64,000 nucleotides of DNA from Stella humosa (GTDB lineage Bacteria; Pseudomonadota; Alphaproteobacteria; ATCC43930; Allostellaceae). Below the pieces are notes generated by a model. That model was not told the origin of the DNA. It saw only the letters and a program-made list of their open reading frames with translations, and made no database searches. The translations under genes were made by a program, and so were the position numbers. The stretch spans positions 5,066,001 through 5,130,000 of the forward strand of contig NZ_AP019700.1 in NCBI RefSeq assembly GCF_006738645.1, read 5' to 3'. Below are positions 32,492 through 42,094 of the stretch, piece after piece. Numbering within the stretch: position 1 is the first letter of the stretch; each line of letters opens with the position of its first letter.

Positions 32492-33904
32492 TCAGCCGCC
32501 CGCGGCCACGGTCCTTTCCGGGGGAAACTCCAGTTCCGCCGTCGTTCCCTGGCCGAGCGTGGAGGCCAGGACCAATCGGCCCTGGTGCAGGGCGATCAGA
32601 TCCTTGACGACCCCCAACCCCAGGCCGGTTCCGGCCGGCCGGCCGGCGGCGTCGGCTTCACCGCGGTAGAACGGTTCCCCCAGGCGAGCCAGCACGGCCG
32701 GCGCCATACCCGCCCCCTGGTCGGCCACGACGAGCGAGATGCCACCATCCGGACGCAAGCGCGCCGATGCGGTGACCGCGCCTTTGGTGCTGAAGCGCAC
32801 GCCATTCGACAGCAGGTTCAGCAGCATCTGGCGAACCATCCGCGCATCCGCGCGGAGCTGCGGCAGGTCGTCGTCGAGGTTGGCCGCAAGCTGGATGCCC
32901 GCAGCCTGGGCCATCGGTGCCACCACTGTCACCTCTCGCGCCAGCATCCGCCCGACATCGATGTCTTCGTCCCGCAGCGTCGGCGCCACCTCCTCCACCG
33001 CGTCCGCCAGTCCCGACACGAGATCGAGGAGATGTTCGCCCGAATGGCGGATGAGGGCGGCGTATTCCCGGTATTTCGGCGTCTCGAGTGACCCCAGCAC
33101 CTCGCCCTCGACCATCTCCGAGTATCCCAGCACGGCCGACAGCGGGGTGCGGAACTCATGGCTCAGGCGGCGCACGAAGCGGTCGCGCACCGCAGTCTCG
33201 GTCTCCAGCCGCTCCTTGGCGCGACGAAGCTCCTCCTGCACGCGCTTCACCTCGGTGATGCGCGTGCGCAGCGAAAGACGCAGGCCCGACGGCGTCCGGA
33301 TCACGCGCACCTTCTCCCAGTTGCCGGACACCGTCATCCATTCGGTCATGGCCGGCTGATTGGCGCGGAACTCGGCGACGCGGCGGGCGATGTAGGCCTC
33401 GGGGTCGTGCTCGGCCTGGGCGTCGGCAAAGCTGCCGGCGGCGATGGTCCGCCGCAGCATCCCCTCGAAGGTCGTGCCGACGAGTTCGGCCTCGGGCGGC
33501 AGGTGCGGATAGCGCCGGTGATAGGCGACGTTGCCAAAGAGATAGCGGTCATCGCGATCATAGGCGACGACCGTGGTGTCGAGGCTGTCCAGGATATGGC
33601 GCAGGAACTCCGTATCGGCACCGGGCGACGGCACCAGGATCGCCTCGCCGCCGCCGTCCAGCGGCAGCCGCCGTGCGGCGACACTGCGACCGCCGGGCAG
33701 GACGAGCCGGCCGTCGGCATCGGGCAGCGCCGCCACCTCCGGGTCGCGGCCGGCGAGGAATCGCCTCAGGCTCGCATTGGCGAACACGAGCCGGGCTCCG
33801 GGCGCGAATATGGCGACCCCCATGGCCCGCCTGTCCAGTTCGGCCGACAGCGCGTCGATCCGGACCGTCGTGGCATCGCCGGCCGTCCCGTCAGGACCGA
33901 CCAT
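32492..33904 (-). CDS. PAS_7-domain sensor histidine kinase (third of three)
   Basis: The 470-aa soluble kinase has an N-terminal degenerate PAS-like segment (about 15-90), a PAS_7 domain (about 100-215; YDRDDRYLFGNVAYHRRYPHLP), a coiled-coil linker, HisKA with H249 in LSHEFRTPLSAVLGYSEM, and HATPase_c with NLLSNGVRFS, VADQGAGM and GTGLGLGVVKDL. No membrane segment or receiver domain is present. The ATG at 33904 has a strong AGGAGGGGGG site and overlaps the preceding kinase by 14 nt, while the in-frame upstream extension is Arg/Pro-rich noise. It is a paralogue of the next two genes. Confidence 0.9.
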   Translation of the reverse strand: MVGPDGTAGDATTVRIDALSAELDRRAMGVAIFAPGARLVFANASLRRFLAGRDPEVAALPDADGRLVLPGGRSVAARRLPLDGGGEAILVPSPGADTEFLRHILDSLDTTVVAYDRDDRYLFGNVAYHRRYPHLPPEAELVGTTFEGMLRRTIAAGSFADAQAEHDPEAYIARRVAEFRANQPAMTEWMTVSGNWEKVRVIRTPSGLRLSLRTRITEVKRVQEELRRAKERLETETAVRDRFVRRLSHEFRTPLSAVLGYSEMVEGEVLGSLETPKYREYAALIRHSGEHLLDLVSGLADAVEEVAPTLRDEDIDVGRMLAREVTVVAPMAQAAGIQLAANLDDDLPQLRADARMVRQMLLNLLSNGVRFSTKGAVTASARLRPDGGISLVVADQGAGMAPAVLARLGEPFYRGEADAAGRPAGTGLGLGVVKDLIALHQGRLVLASTLGQGTTAELEFPPERTVAAGG

Positions 33905-35183
33905 CGCTGCCCCCCTCCTGTACGGGTGAGGCCGGGTGGACCGTCCGTTCGGCCGGGAACGACAAGGTCGCGATGGTGCCCCGGCCGGGTGTACTGGCAA
34001 GCGAGAGCTGGCCCTGATGCAGGCCGATCAGTTCCTTCACCACCGCCAGGCCGAGGCCGGTGCCGGGTTCGCCGCTTGCCGGCAGCTCCGGGCCGCGGAA
34101 ATAGGGTTCCCCCGCCCGCGCCACGATCTCCGGCGCCATGCCGACGCCATTGTCGACCACCCGCAGGTCGATGCCACCGTCGTCGCGGCGCGCCAGCGAT
34201 ACCAGGACCGCGCCGCGGATGGTGAAGCGGACCGCATTCGACAGCAGGTTCAGTATCATCTGGCGCAACAGCCTGGGATCAGCCCGCAGCCCCGGGAAGC
34301 TGCTGGGCAGATTGAGAGCGAGCGTCGTCTGATTGTCGCGCGCCATCGGCTGTACCACCGAAATCTCCCGGCGCAGCATGTCAACAAGGTCGACGGTGGC
34401 CTCGGCCACCTCCATGCGACCGGCCTCCAGCCGGCTCAGATGCAGGATCTGGTTCACGAGGTCGAGCAGCCGCTGCCCCGCCTGCGCCACCGAAGCGGCA
34501 TACTCGCGATAGCGCGGCTGACCGACGGGGCCGATGACCTCGCCCTCGATCATGCCGGCATAACCCAGGATGGCGGTCAGCGGCGTGCGCAGTTCGTGGC
34601 TGAGCTTGGCCACGAAGGCGGCCCGCTGAGCCACTTCGGTTTCCAAACGCTCCAGCGCCAGCCGCAGGTCATCCTGGCCGCGCTTCTGCTCGGTGATGTC
34701 GGTGCGGATCGATAAGCGGAACCCGAGCGACGTCACCTTCAGGCGCAGCAGGTCCCAGTTCCCGCTGGAGGTCAGGCGCTCCGACCGGCTGCCATCCGGC
34801 TGGCGCAATTCGGCGGTCCGGCGGGCGATATAGGTGGCCGGATCGTCCACGGCCTGCCGCTCGATGAGCGTGCCGGCCTCGCGTGCATAATCCAGGATCC
34901 GCGCGAACGACGTGCCGGCCAGCGTGCCATCCATGGGCAGGTGCGGGTATCGCCGATGGTAGGCGAGGTTGCCGATCAGGTAGCGATCGTCGGCATCGTA
35001 GGCGACGATCGACTCATCCAGCCGATCGAAGACCTCACGATAGCACGCGGCACCGCCCGGATCGTGGGCGGAGGCGGTTCCAGGGTCCGATTCCGCTGCA
35101 TCGCCCTCTTCGCGGCGGACGGCATCGAGGACGGTGTCGAGCCACTCGGCCAACCGCCCTCGATCGTCGTCGCGCCGGCCCAT
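33891..35183 (-). CDS. PAS_7-domain sensor histidine kinase (second of three)
   Basis: The 430-aa soluble kinase has one PAS_7 domain (about 48-165; AYDADDRYLIGNLAYHRRYPHLP), then HisKA with H196 in LSHELRTPLTAILGYAGM and HATPase_c with NLLSNAVRFT, VVDNGVGM and GTGLGLAVVKEL. It lacks the extra N-terminal PAS-like segment of its neighbours, so it is the shortest of the three. It retains a complete set of kinase boxes and no receiver. Its ATG overlaps the preceding kinase stop by one base (TAATG), so translation is coupled. Confidence 0.92.
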   Translation of the reverse strand: MGRRDDDRGRLAEWLDTVLDAVRREEGDAAESDPGTASAHDPGGAACYREVFDRLDESIVAYDADDRYLIGNLAYHRRYPHLPMDGTLAGTSFARILDYAREAGTLIERQAVDDPATYIARRTAELRQPDGSRSERLTSSGNWDLLRLKVTSLGFRLSIRTDITEQKRGQDDLRLALERLETEVAQRAAFVAKLSHELRTPLTAILGYAGMIEGEVIGPVGQPRYREYAASVAQAGQRLLDLVNQILHLSRLEAGRMEVAEATVDLVDMLRREISVVQPMARDNQTTLALNLPSSFPGLRADPRLLRQMILNLLSNAVRFTIRGAVLVSLARRDDGGIDLRVVDNGVGMAPEIVARAGEPYFRGPELPASGEPGTGLGLAVVKELIGLHQGQLSLASTPGRGTIATLSFPAERTVHPASPVQEGGSDGRS

Positions 35184-36604
35184 TACGCCGGATCCTCGAC
35201 GGTGGGGGCCGGCGTGCGGCCGGCGGGGAAGCGCAGCGTGGCGACCGTGCCGCGGCCGGGGGTGCTGGCAAGCACCAGTTCGCCCTCATGCAGGCGCATG
35301 AGATCCTTGACGATCGCCAGGCCGAGCCCGGGACCGGCAGGCCGGTTGCCGTCCGGGCTGGCGCCCTGGAAATAGGGCGTGCCCAGCCGGGACAGCACGT
35401 CTGGCGGGATGCCGGCGCCGGTATCGGAGACGGCGATGTCGAGGCCACCATCGGCGCGTTGCCGAACGGAAATGGTAACCGCCCCATCCGGCGTGTGCCG
35501 GATCGCATTGCCGGCCAGGGCCTGTATCATCTGCCGCACCATGCGGGGGTCGGCCAGCAGGAGCGGCACGATATCGGGCAGCACGAGTACGAGCTGGGAG
35601 CGGCCGGTGCGGGCCTGGGCCTCGATCGCCAGCACCTCGGCGCGCAGCAGGGCCGAAAGATCGACCGGCTCGGCCGCCAGCTCGCCCCGGCCGGCCTCGC
35701 TGCGGCTCATCTCCAGCAGGCCCTCCACCAGTTGCAGGAGCTGGCTGCCCGACTGGCGGATCAAGGCGGCATACTCATGGTACTTGCTGGAGCCGAGCGG
35801 CCCCATGACCTCGGTCTCGATCAGTTCGGCATAGCCCAGCACCGCCGACAAGGGCGTGCGCAGGTCGTGGCTGAGGCTGGCGACAAAGCGCGCGCGCGCC
35901 GCGCCCTCGACCTCCAGCCGTTCCATAGCCCGGCGCAGCTCGTCCTGGGTCCGCTTCTGCGCCGAAATGTCGGTGCGCATCGTCAGCCGCAGGCCGCTCG
36001 GCGTGAAGCGGGTGCGCAGCAGGTCCCATTGGCCGGACGGCAGCAGGCGCTCGGAGTCGGTCTGCCGCCAGTCGCGGAACTCCGCCAGGCGGCGACGCAC
36101 ATACCCTTCCGGGTCAGTGGACGTCTGGGGCTCGGGCAATTGCCCCGCCGCCACCGTCGCCCGCAGCAGTTCCTCGAATGTCCGGCCGATCAGCTCGCTG
36201 TCGTCGCCATGGTGGGCGTAGCGGCGATGGAACGCGGCATTGCCGTAGCAGAACCGCTCGGCCTTGTCATAGATCGCGAGCGTGCTGTCGAGATGGTCGA
36301 TCGCCTCGCGCAGCACATGCGCTTCGTCGTGGCGCACCAGCACCAGGCGGGCCCTGCCGTCGGCCGGATAGCTGCGCACGGCGAAGTGCGGCAGCGCCTC
36401 CAGCCGCGCCAGCGTCGCGGCCGCCGGTTCGCCCGCGCGGTCGGCCAGCCTGTGCCACACGGCATTGGCATAGAGGAGGTCGCCCGATGGCCCGATCACG
36501 GCGACCGCCTCGATCACGCGATCGAGGATTTCGTCGAAGCGCACGGCCGTGGGCGGAGCAAGGTCGTCCGCGCCCTGGTCGCCTGATCCGTCGCTGGAAC
36601 TCAT
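35183..36604 (-). CDS. PAS_7-domain sensor histidine kinase (first of three)
   Basis: The 473-aa soluble kinase has a divergent N-terminal PAS-like region (about 22-95), a PAS_7 domain (about 100-215; IYDKAERFCYGNAAFHRRYAHH), HisKA with H246 in LSHDLRTPLSAVLGYAEL and HATPase_c with ALAGNAIRHT and VSDTGAGI. Its G2 box reads GPGLGLA instead of GTGLGLA, which could alter lid movement or ATP affinity. I place the start at 36604, with GGGAGC just upstream; the longer frame overlaps the neighbouring deacylase gene and is not needed. First gene of the three-kinase operon. Confidence 0.9.
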   Translation of the reverse strand: MSSSDGSGDQGADDLAPPTAVRFDEILDRVIEAVAVIGPSGDLLYANAVWHRLADRAGEPAAATLARLEALPHFAVRSYPADGRARLVLVRHDEAHVLREAIDHLDSTLAIYDKAERFCYGNAAFHRRYAHHGDDSELIGRTFEELLRATVAAGQLPEPQTSTDPEGYVRRRLAEFRDWRQTDSERLLPSGQWDLLRTRFTPSGLRLTMRTDISAQKRTQDELRRAMERLEVEGAARARFVASLSHDLRTPLSAVLGYAELIETEVMGPLGSSKYHEYAALIRQSGSQLLQLVEGLLEMSRSEAGRGELAAEPVDLSALLRAEVLAIEAQARTGRSQLVLVLPDIVPLLLADPRMVRQMIQALAGNAIRHTPDGAVTISVRQRADGGLDIAVSDTGAGIPPDVLSRLGTPYFQGASPDGNRPAGPGLGLAIVKDLMRLHEGELVLASTPGRGTVATLRFPAGRTPAPTVEDPA

Positions 36605-36680
36605 GCTCCCATTGTGCCGCCGCCGCTGCCGGCCGTCGACGGGCTTGCTGCCGCAGCCCCGCCAACGGCCGGAAAGGGCT

Positions 36681-38135
36681 TCACGCGGCCTGGAGATCCT
36701 GCCGGCGCAGCAGGCGGCCGGGATGGGCGCCCGTCGGCGCACCATCGGCCCAGACGGCACGGCCGTTGACGATCACCCGGTCGATGCCGGCCGCCGGCGT
36801 CGCCGGCTTCTCGAACGAGGCCGAGTCGATGACGGTCGCGGGGTCGAAGACGGTGATGTCGGCATGGGCGCCGACCGCGAGCCGGCCGCGCCCGGTCAAC
36901 CCGAAGCGCTCGGCCGGCAGGCCGGTCATCCGCCGCACCGCCTCTTCCAGCGGGAACAGGCCGACATCGCGCGAATAGTGCCCCAGCACCCGCGGGAAGG
37001 TGCCCCACAGGCGCGGGTGCGGGTGCGAGTCGTGCGGCAGACCGTCGGATGCGACGATGGTGTGCGGGTAGGAGAGGATGCGGCGCACGTCGGCCTCGTC
37101 CATCATGAAGTAGATGGCGCCGGCGGGGTTCAGCCGGTCGACCGCCTCGAGCTGGCTGATGCCCCATTCGGCGGCGATGTCCGACAGGTCACGGCCACTC
37201 ACCTCCGGGTGCTTCACCGACCAGGTGACCATGACCCGGCTGCAACGCTCGAGCCGGCTGGAATCGAGCACGGTCGAGGCCGCGACGTAGGGGTAGCAGT
37301 CGAGGCCGATGTCCTGGCGGGTGCGCGTGTGCTCGATCAGCGCCAGCGTCTCTTCCGAACGCCCGAAGTTCGGCGTGCCGATTACCTTGTGGTGGCTGAT
37401 GATCGCGCGCACGCCGGCCTCGCGGCCGATGCGGAAGGACTCGTGGAGGGAATCCATCACTCCCTCGCCCTCGTCGCGCATGTGGGTGGTGTAGATGGCG
37501 CCGGCCGGCTCCAGCAACTCGGCCAGCGCGATGATCTCCTCGGTCGGGGCGGCGTTGGCCGGGCGATAGAACAGGCCCGTCGACATGCCGATGGCACCCG
37601 CCGCCAGCCCCTCGGCCAGGCGTTCCTTCATGTTGTTGATCTCGGCCGGGGTGGCCGGCCGCAGCAGGTCGTCCATGGCGCCGACGCGCAAGGTGGCGTG
37701 GCCGACGAGGCAGGCGGCGTTGACCGCGGCCGGTGCCGCGTCGACAGCGGCCATGTAGTCGGCCATGCGCGGATAGCGATACCACTCCTCCGCCCCCAGC
37801 AGGTCGAGCGGCGGCGGCGGGCGGCGGTCGATCGCCAGCGGCGACAGGCTGACGCCGCAATTGCCGACCACCACGGTGGTGACACCCTGGCTGGTCTTCA
37901 TCGCCATGTCCGGGTTGGACAGCAGCGCCCGGTCGTCATGGGTGTGGACGTCGATGAAGCCGGGGGCGACGGCGCGGCCGGCCGCCTCGACCACCGTATC
38001 GGCGGTGGCGCCGGCCAGGTCGCCGATGGCGGCGATGCGGTCGCCGAGGACGCCGACATCGGCCAGCCGTCCAGGGGCGCCCGTGCCGTCGAACACCGTG
38101 CCGCCGCGGACGAGGAGGTCGAAATGCTGGGTCAT
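36681..38135 (-). CDS. N-acyl-D-amino-acid deacylase (D-aminoacylase family amidohydrolase)
   Basis: The 484-aa amidohydrolase removes acyl groups from N-acyl-D-amino acids. Metal-binding motifs are IDVHTHDD (H64, H66), the family-specific Cys of VVGNCGVS (C93), GHATLR, THMRDEG, SHHKVIG and SDGLPHDSHPHPR. The C-terminal beta-sandwich begins at GLTGRGRLAVGAHADITVFD. It precedes the kinase cluster on the same strand (77-nt gap) and follows glpD. With the peptidases and amidases nearby it adds D-amino-acid scavenging. Confidence 0.92.
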   Translation of the reverse strand: MTQHFDLLVRGGTVFDGTGAPGRLADVGVLGDRIAAIGDLAGATADTVVEAAGRAVAPGFIDVHTHDDRALLSNPDMAMKTSQGVTTVVVGNCGVSLSPLAIDRRPPPPLDLLGAEEWYRYPRMADYMAAVDAAPAAVNAACLVGHATLRVGAMDDLLRPATPAEINNMKERLAEGLAAGAIGMSTGLFYRPANAAPTEEIIALAELLEPAGAIYTTHMRDEGEGVMDSLHESFRIGREAGVRAIISHHKVIGTPNFGRSEETLALIEHTRTRQDIGLDCYPYVAASTVLDSSRLERCSRVMVTWSVKHPEVSGRDLSDIAAEWGISQLEAVDRLNPAGAIYFMMDEADVRRILSYPHTIVASDGLPHDSHPHPRLWGTFPRVLGHYSRDVGLFPLEEAVRRMTGLPAERFGLTGRGRLAVGAHADITVFDPATVIDSASFEKPATPAAGIDRVIVNGRAVWADGAPTGAHPGRLLRRQDLQAA

Positions 38136-38165
38136 GGATTCACTCGCTGAAGAAGACGGGATGGA

Positions 38166-39689
38166 TCAGGCCATATGCTGGGCGACGGCGGCGCGCTCGG
38201 CCGGGGTCAAGTGCAGCCCCTCCTTGGTGCGGCGCCACAGCACGTCGTCGGCCGTCTGCGCCCACTCGGCGCGGCGCAACCGGTCGATCTCGCGCTCGTA
38301 GAGGCCGGCGCCGAAATGCCGGCCAAGGTCGGCCGTCACCCGCGCATCGCCCAGCACGTCGAAGGCGAGCGTGCCATGGCGGCGCGCCAAGCGGCGCAGC
38401 CAGGCCGGGTCGAGCGCCGGATAACGCTGGCCGAGGCCGGTGCAGAAGCGGTCGAAGTCGGCGCCCTCCATGGCCCCGCCCGGCAGCGGCGCCCCGGCCG
38501 TCCAGGCCGGTTTCAGGCCCGGGATGACGGTCGCCAGCTTCTCCATCGCGTGCTCCGCCAGCTTGCGATAGGTGGTGATCTTGCCGCCGAAGACGTGCAG
38601 TGCCGGCGGCTCGCCACCCCCGCCTTCCTGTTTGCCGCCCTCCAGCTTCAGCACATAGTCACGCGTGACGGCCGAGGGGTTGGCGGAGCCGTCGTCATAG
38701 AGCGGGCGGACGCCGGCGTAGCTCCACACCACGTCGGCCGGTGTCACCGGGCGGGCGAGGTAACCCGACACCGCCTTGCACAGATACTCCACCTCGGCCG
38801 GGCTGGCCGACACGCCGCCCGGCTCGCCGGTGACGGCGACGTCGGTGGTGCCGATCAACGAGAAGCGGCCCTCGTAGGGAATAACGAAGACGACCCGGCG
38901 GTCGTCGTTCTGCAGGATGAGCGCGTGGTCGCCGTCATGCAGGCGCGGCACGACGATGTGGCTGCCCTTGATGTGGCGCAGCGGCGGCGTGCGGTTGCCG
39001 CCCATCACCCCGCCCGCCACCCGGTCGGCCCAGGGGCCGGCGGCATTGACCAGCGCGCGGGCGGCCGCACTCGTCTCAACCCCGTCGCGCACGTCGCGCA
39101 GCCGCAGTTCCCAATGGTCGCCCGCCCGGCGCGCCGACAGGCATTCGGTGCGGGTGCGGATGTCGGTGCCGCGGTCGGCTGCGTCGCGCGCGTTCAGGAC
39201 GACCAGCCGGGCATCGTCGACCCAGCAGTCGGAATAGACGAAACCCTTCGTCAGGTCGGACCGCAGCCCAGCGCCGTAGGGCGTCCGGCGCAGGTTCACC
39301 CCGCGCGAGCCCGGCAGCCGCCGCCGGCCGCCCAGATGGTCATAGAGGAAGAGCCCGGCGCGGATCATCCAGGCCGGGCGCAGCGACGGTGCGTGCGGCA
39401 GGGTGAAGGCCAGCGGCCAGATGATGTGCGGCGCCATCGCCAGCAGCACCTCCCGCTCGGCCAGCGCCTCGCGCACCAGGCGGAACTCGTATTGCTCGAG
39501 GTAGCGCAGGCCGCCATGAATCAGCTTGCTGGAGGCCGACGAGGTGGCGCGCGCCAGGTCGTCGGCCTCGACCAGGAGCACCTTCAGCCCGCGCCCCGCG
39601 GCATCGCGCGCGATGCCGGCGCCGTTGATGCCCCCGCCGATCACCGCCAGATCGAAGATTCCCGTCCCGGACATCCGGTTCACGCCCAT
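38166..39689 (-). CDS. glpD: Aerobic glycerol-3-phosphate dehydrogenase
   Basis: The 507-aa FAD enzyme oxidises glycerol-3-phosphate to dihydroxyacetone phosphate at the inner membrane face and passes electrons to quinone. The N-terminal dinucleotide motif is AVIGGGINGAGIARDAAGRG, followed by the GlpD signature ATSSASSKLIHGGLRYLEQYEFRLVREAL. Further family blocks are LIGTTDVAVTGEPGG, GKITTYRKLAEHAMEKL and a C-terminal helical domain ending in LTPAERAAVAQHMA. No glpF, glpK or glpR is in the window, so the rest of glycerol use must be elsewhere. A second ATG five codons downstream (39674) is an alternative start. Confidence 0.95.
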   Translation of the reverse strand: MGVNRMSGTGIFDLAVIGGGINGAGIARDAAGRGLKVLLVEADDLARATSSASSKLIHGGLRYLEQYEFRLVREALAEREVLLAMAPHIIWPLAFTLPHAPSLRPAWMIRAGLFLYDHLGGRRRLPGSRGVNLRRTPYGAGLRSDLTKGFVYSDCWVDDARLVVLNARDAADRGTDIRTRTECLSARRAGDHWELRLRDVRDGVETSAAARALVNAAGPWADRVAGGVMGGNRTPPLRHIKGSHIVVPRLHDGDHALILQNDDRRVVFVIPYEGRFSLIGTTDVAVTGEPGGVSASPAEVEYLCKAVSGYLARPVTPADVVWSYAGVRPLYDDGSANPSAVTRDYVLKLEGGKQEGGGGEPPALHVFGGKITTYRKLAEHAMEKLATVIPGLKPAWTAGAPLPGGAMEGADFDRFCTGLGQRYPALDPAWLRRLARRHGTLAFDVLGDARVTADLGRHFGAGLYEREIDRLRRAEWAQTADDVLWRRTKEGLHLTPAERAAVAQHMA

Positions 39690-39735
39690 TTCCCGTCTTC
39701 GGACGGGCGCACACTCGGCCGAAACGGGCCGAATC

Positions 39736-40767
39736 TCAAGCGCCGGGCTTGTCGAACACCGCTATCTTCGACATGAAACGCCGTTCGCCCGGCCCCGCGC
39801 GCAACCCGGCCGCCACGAATAGCCCCTCAAGGTCGAGGTCGAGCCAGCTCGCGAAGTAGGGCTCGTGGAACATCGCCGGGAAGCGCTCCAGCAACCCGTC
39901 ATAGGGCGGGTGGCCACCCGGCTGCAACGAATCGACCAGGATCAGCCGGCCGCCGGGACGCAGCACGCGGGCGATCTCGACCGCCACGGCCTGGCGGATG
40001 CCCGGCGGCAGTTCGTGGAAGAGGTAGATCGCGGTCAATGCGTCGATGCTGCCATCGGCCAGGGGCAGGCGCTCGGCCAGCGCCTGGACCAGGGTCACGC
40101 CGCGCCGGCGGCGCAGTCGCCTTGCCGCCTCGTCGAGATAGGCGCGGCTGAGGTCGATCCCGGTCACGGCCAGACGTGGCCAGTTGTCCTTCACCGCCGC
40201 CAGGAAGCGCCCGGTGCCGCAGGCCAGGTCGACCATGCGGGCCTGGGCCCCGGCCGCCGTCAGCGCCTGACCGAGCGGGGCCAGCGCGCCGCGACGCATC
40301 GCGTCGGCCGCACCGCCGAACAGCACCTCGACCTGGAAATCATAGAGCCGGGCCGAGTCCCGGCTGAGCCAGCCATCGGTCTGGAAGTGGAAATTCTGGC
40401 GGTAGTAGCGCGGCAGGCCGGTTCCGGCGTCGTCGGCCGCCACCTCCTGGTGACGGCCCTCGCGGCGGCGGCGGGCGACCCGCGGCAGGTCGCGCAGGAA
40501 GGCGCGGCTGTCGCCGAGAGCGCGTGCCGGTGGCGCCCACATATCCGCCGGCGGCAGGTAGTGACCGGCCTCGATAGCAGCCCAGTCCGCGGCGAACAGG
40601 GCATCGAGGTCCGCGTCCAGCTCGCGGCGACCGGGACCTGCGGCCCCTGACGCGGCGGGGCGGCGGCCACGGTCCAGGGCGGCAGCGGCGATCCAGTGAC
40701 CGCGGAACCAGCTTCGGCGCAGGCGCTGGGCCGCCTGGAAGGCGATGCGATCAAGGGCGGTAGCCAT
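39736..40767 (-). CDS. Class I SAM-dependent methyltransferase with long N-terminal region
   Basis: The 343-aa protein carries a methyltransferase domain in its second half: the SAM-binding motif MVDLACGTGRFLAAV (about residues 190-204), VTGIDLSRAYLDEA, ALTAIYLFHELP and RVLRPGGRLILVDSLQPG. The first 130-150 residues, including NFHFQTDGWLSRDSARLYDFQVE, are outside the core fold and may set substrate choice. The substrate is unknown. It lies upstream of glpD on the same strand (46-nt gap) and divergent from pgk. Confidence 0.87.
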   Translation of the reverse strand: MATALDRIAFQAAQRLRRSWFRGHWIAAAALDRGRRPAASGAAGPGRRELDADLDALFAADWAAIEAGHYLPPADMWAPPARALGDSRAFLRDLPRVARRRREGRHQEVAADDAGTGLPRYYRQNFHFQTDGWLSRDSARLYDFQVEVLFGGAADAMRRGALAPLGQALTAAGAQARMVDLACGTGRFLAAVKDNWPRLAVTGIDLSRAYLDEAARRLRRRRGVTLVQALAERLPLADGSIDALTAIYLFHELPPGIRQAVAVEIARVLRPGGRLILVDSLQPGGHPPYDGLLERFPAMFHEPYFASWLDLDLEGLFVAAGLRAGPGERRFMSKIAVFDKPGA

Positions 40768-40894
40768 GGCCTGGATGTGTGCCGCGGCCGCCCGCGGTCA
40801 AGGGTGCCGTGGGCGGCCCGCTGGACTCGGCCGGCACCCGGCGGATATGACCGCACGGACTTTCCCTTCCCCATAGAGGCGGAGCCCCCTCAGC
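40768..40894. other. Divergent promoter region between methyltransferase and pgk
   Basis: This 127-nt gap must hold the pgk promoter and possibly the methyltransferase-glpD promoter. No clear -35/-10 pair, palindrome or riboswitch-like structure is visible. A weak GGAG sits about 12 nt before the pgk ATG. Confidence 0.25.
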
Positions 40895-42094
40895 ATGACC
40901 GCGCCCTTCCGCACCCTCGACGACCTCGACGTCGCCGGCCAGGTCGTCCTCGTCCGCGCCGACCTCAACGTGCCCATGGCCGACGGCCGCGTCACCGACG
41001 CCACGCGCATCGAGCGCCTGGCGCCGACCCTGGTCGAGCTGGCGGACCGTGGTGCCAAGGTCGTCGTGCTGTCGCATTTCGGCCGGCCCAAGGGCAAGGA
41101 CCCGGCCCTGTCGCTGGCGCCGCTGGTGGCGCCGCTGTCGGCAGCCCTGGGCGGACGCCCGGTCGGCTTTGCCGTCGACTGCATCGGCCTGCCGGCCGCG
41201 GCCGTCATCGACCAGTTGGCGCCGGGCGGCATCGCGCTCCTGGAGAACCTGCGCTTCCATCCCGGCGAGGAGAAGAACGACCCGGCCTTTGCCAAGGCGC
41301 TGGCCGCGCTGGGCCAGCTCTATGTCAACGACGCCTTCTCGGCTGCGCACCGCGCGCATGCCTCGACCGAGGGGCTGGCACACCTGCTGCCGTCGGCTGC
41401 CGGCCGGCTGATGCAGGCCGAGTGCGAGGCGCTGGCCAAGGCCCTGGAGACGCCGGAGAAGCCGGTCGTCGCCATCGTCGGCGGGTCCAAGGTCTCGACC
41501 AAGCTCGACTTGCTGCAGAACCTGGTCACCAAGGTCGACCGGCTGGTGATCGGCGGCGCCATGGCCAACACGCTGCTGTTCGCACGCGGGGTCGATGTCG
41601 GCGCCTCGCTGTGCGAGCGCGACATGGCCGAGACCTGCCGCGAGATCGAGGCCGCGGCCAAGGCCGCCGGCTGTACCCTGATCCTGCCGGTCGATGCGGT
41701 GGTTGCCGCCAAGCTGGCTGCAGGCGTGGAGACCGCCACGGTGGCGATCGACCAGGTCCCGTCCGACCGCATGATCCTGGATGTCGGGCCGGCCACGGTG
41801 GCCGCCATCAACGCCCAGCTAGCCGAGGCCCGCACGCTGGTCTGGAACGGACCGCTGGGTGCCTTCGAGACGCCGCCCTTCGACGCCGCCACGGTCGCCG
41901 TCGCCCGGGAAGCCGCCCGCCTGACGGCCGAAGCCGGCCTGGTCAGCGTCGCCGGTGGCGGCGACACGGTGGCGGCCCTGGCCGCGGCCGGGGTGGAGGA
42001 ACGGCTGACCTATGTGTCCACCGCCGGCGGCGCCTTCCTGGAATGGCTGGAGGGCCGGTCGCTGCCCGGAGTGGAAGCGCTGCGCCGGCGCTGA
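40895..42094 (+). CDS. pgk: Phosphoglycerate kinase
   Basis: The 399-aa glycolytic and gluconeogenic enzyme transfers phosphate between 1,3-bisphosphoglycerate and ADP. Landmarks are [18 protein letters not shown] at the N-terminus, [50 protein letters not shown] and the C-terminal nucleotide loop [13 protein letters not shown]. It stands alone, without gap, tkt or fba beside it, unlike the usual gap-pgk-fba order. Its TGA directly abuts the stop codon of the convergent radical SAM gene (TGATCA). Confidence 0.97.
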   Translation: MTAPFRTLDDLDVAGQVVLVRADLNVPMADGRVTDATRIERLAPTLVELADRGAKVVVLSHFGRPKGKDPALSLAPLVAPLSAALGGRPVGFAVDCIGLPAAAVIDQLAPGGIALLENLRFHPGEEKNDPAFAKALAALGQLYVNDAFSAAHRAHASTEGLAHLLPSAAGRLMQAECEALAKALETPEKPVVAIVGGSKVSTKLDLLQNLVTKVDRLVIGGAMANTLLFARGVDVGASLCERDMAETCREIEAAAKAAGCTLILPVDAVVAAKLAAGVETATVAIDQVPSDRMILDVGPATVAAINAQLAEARTLVWNGPLGAFETPPFDAATVAVAREAARLTAEAGLVSVAGGGDTVAALAAAGVEERLTYVSTAGGAFLEWLEGRSLPGVEALRRR

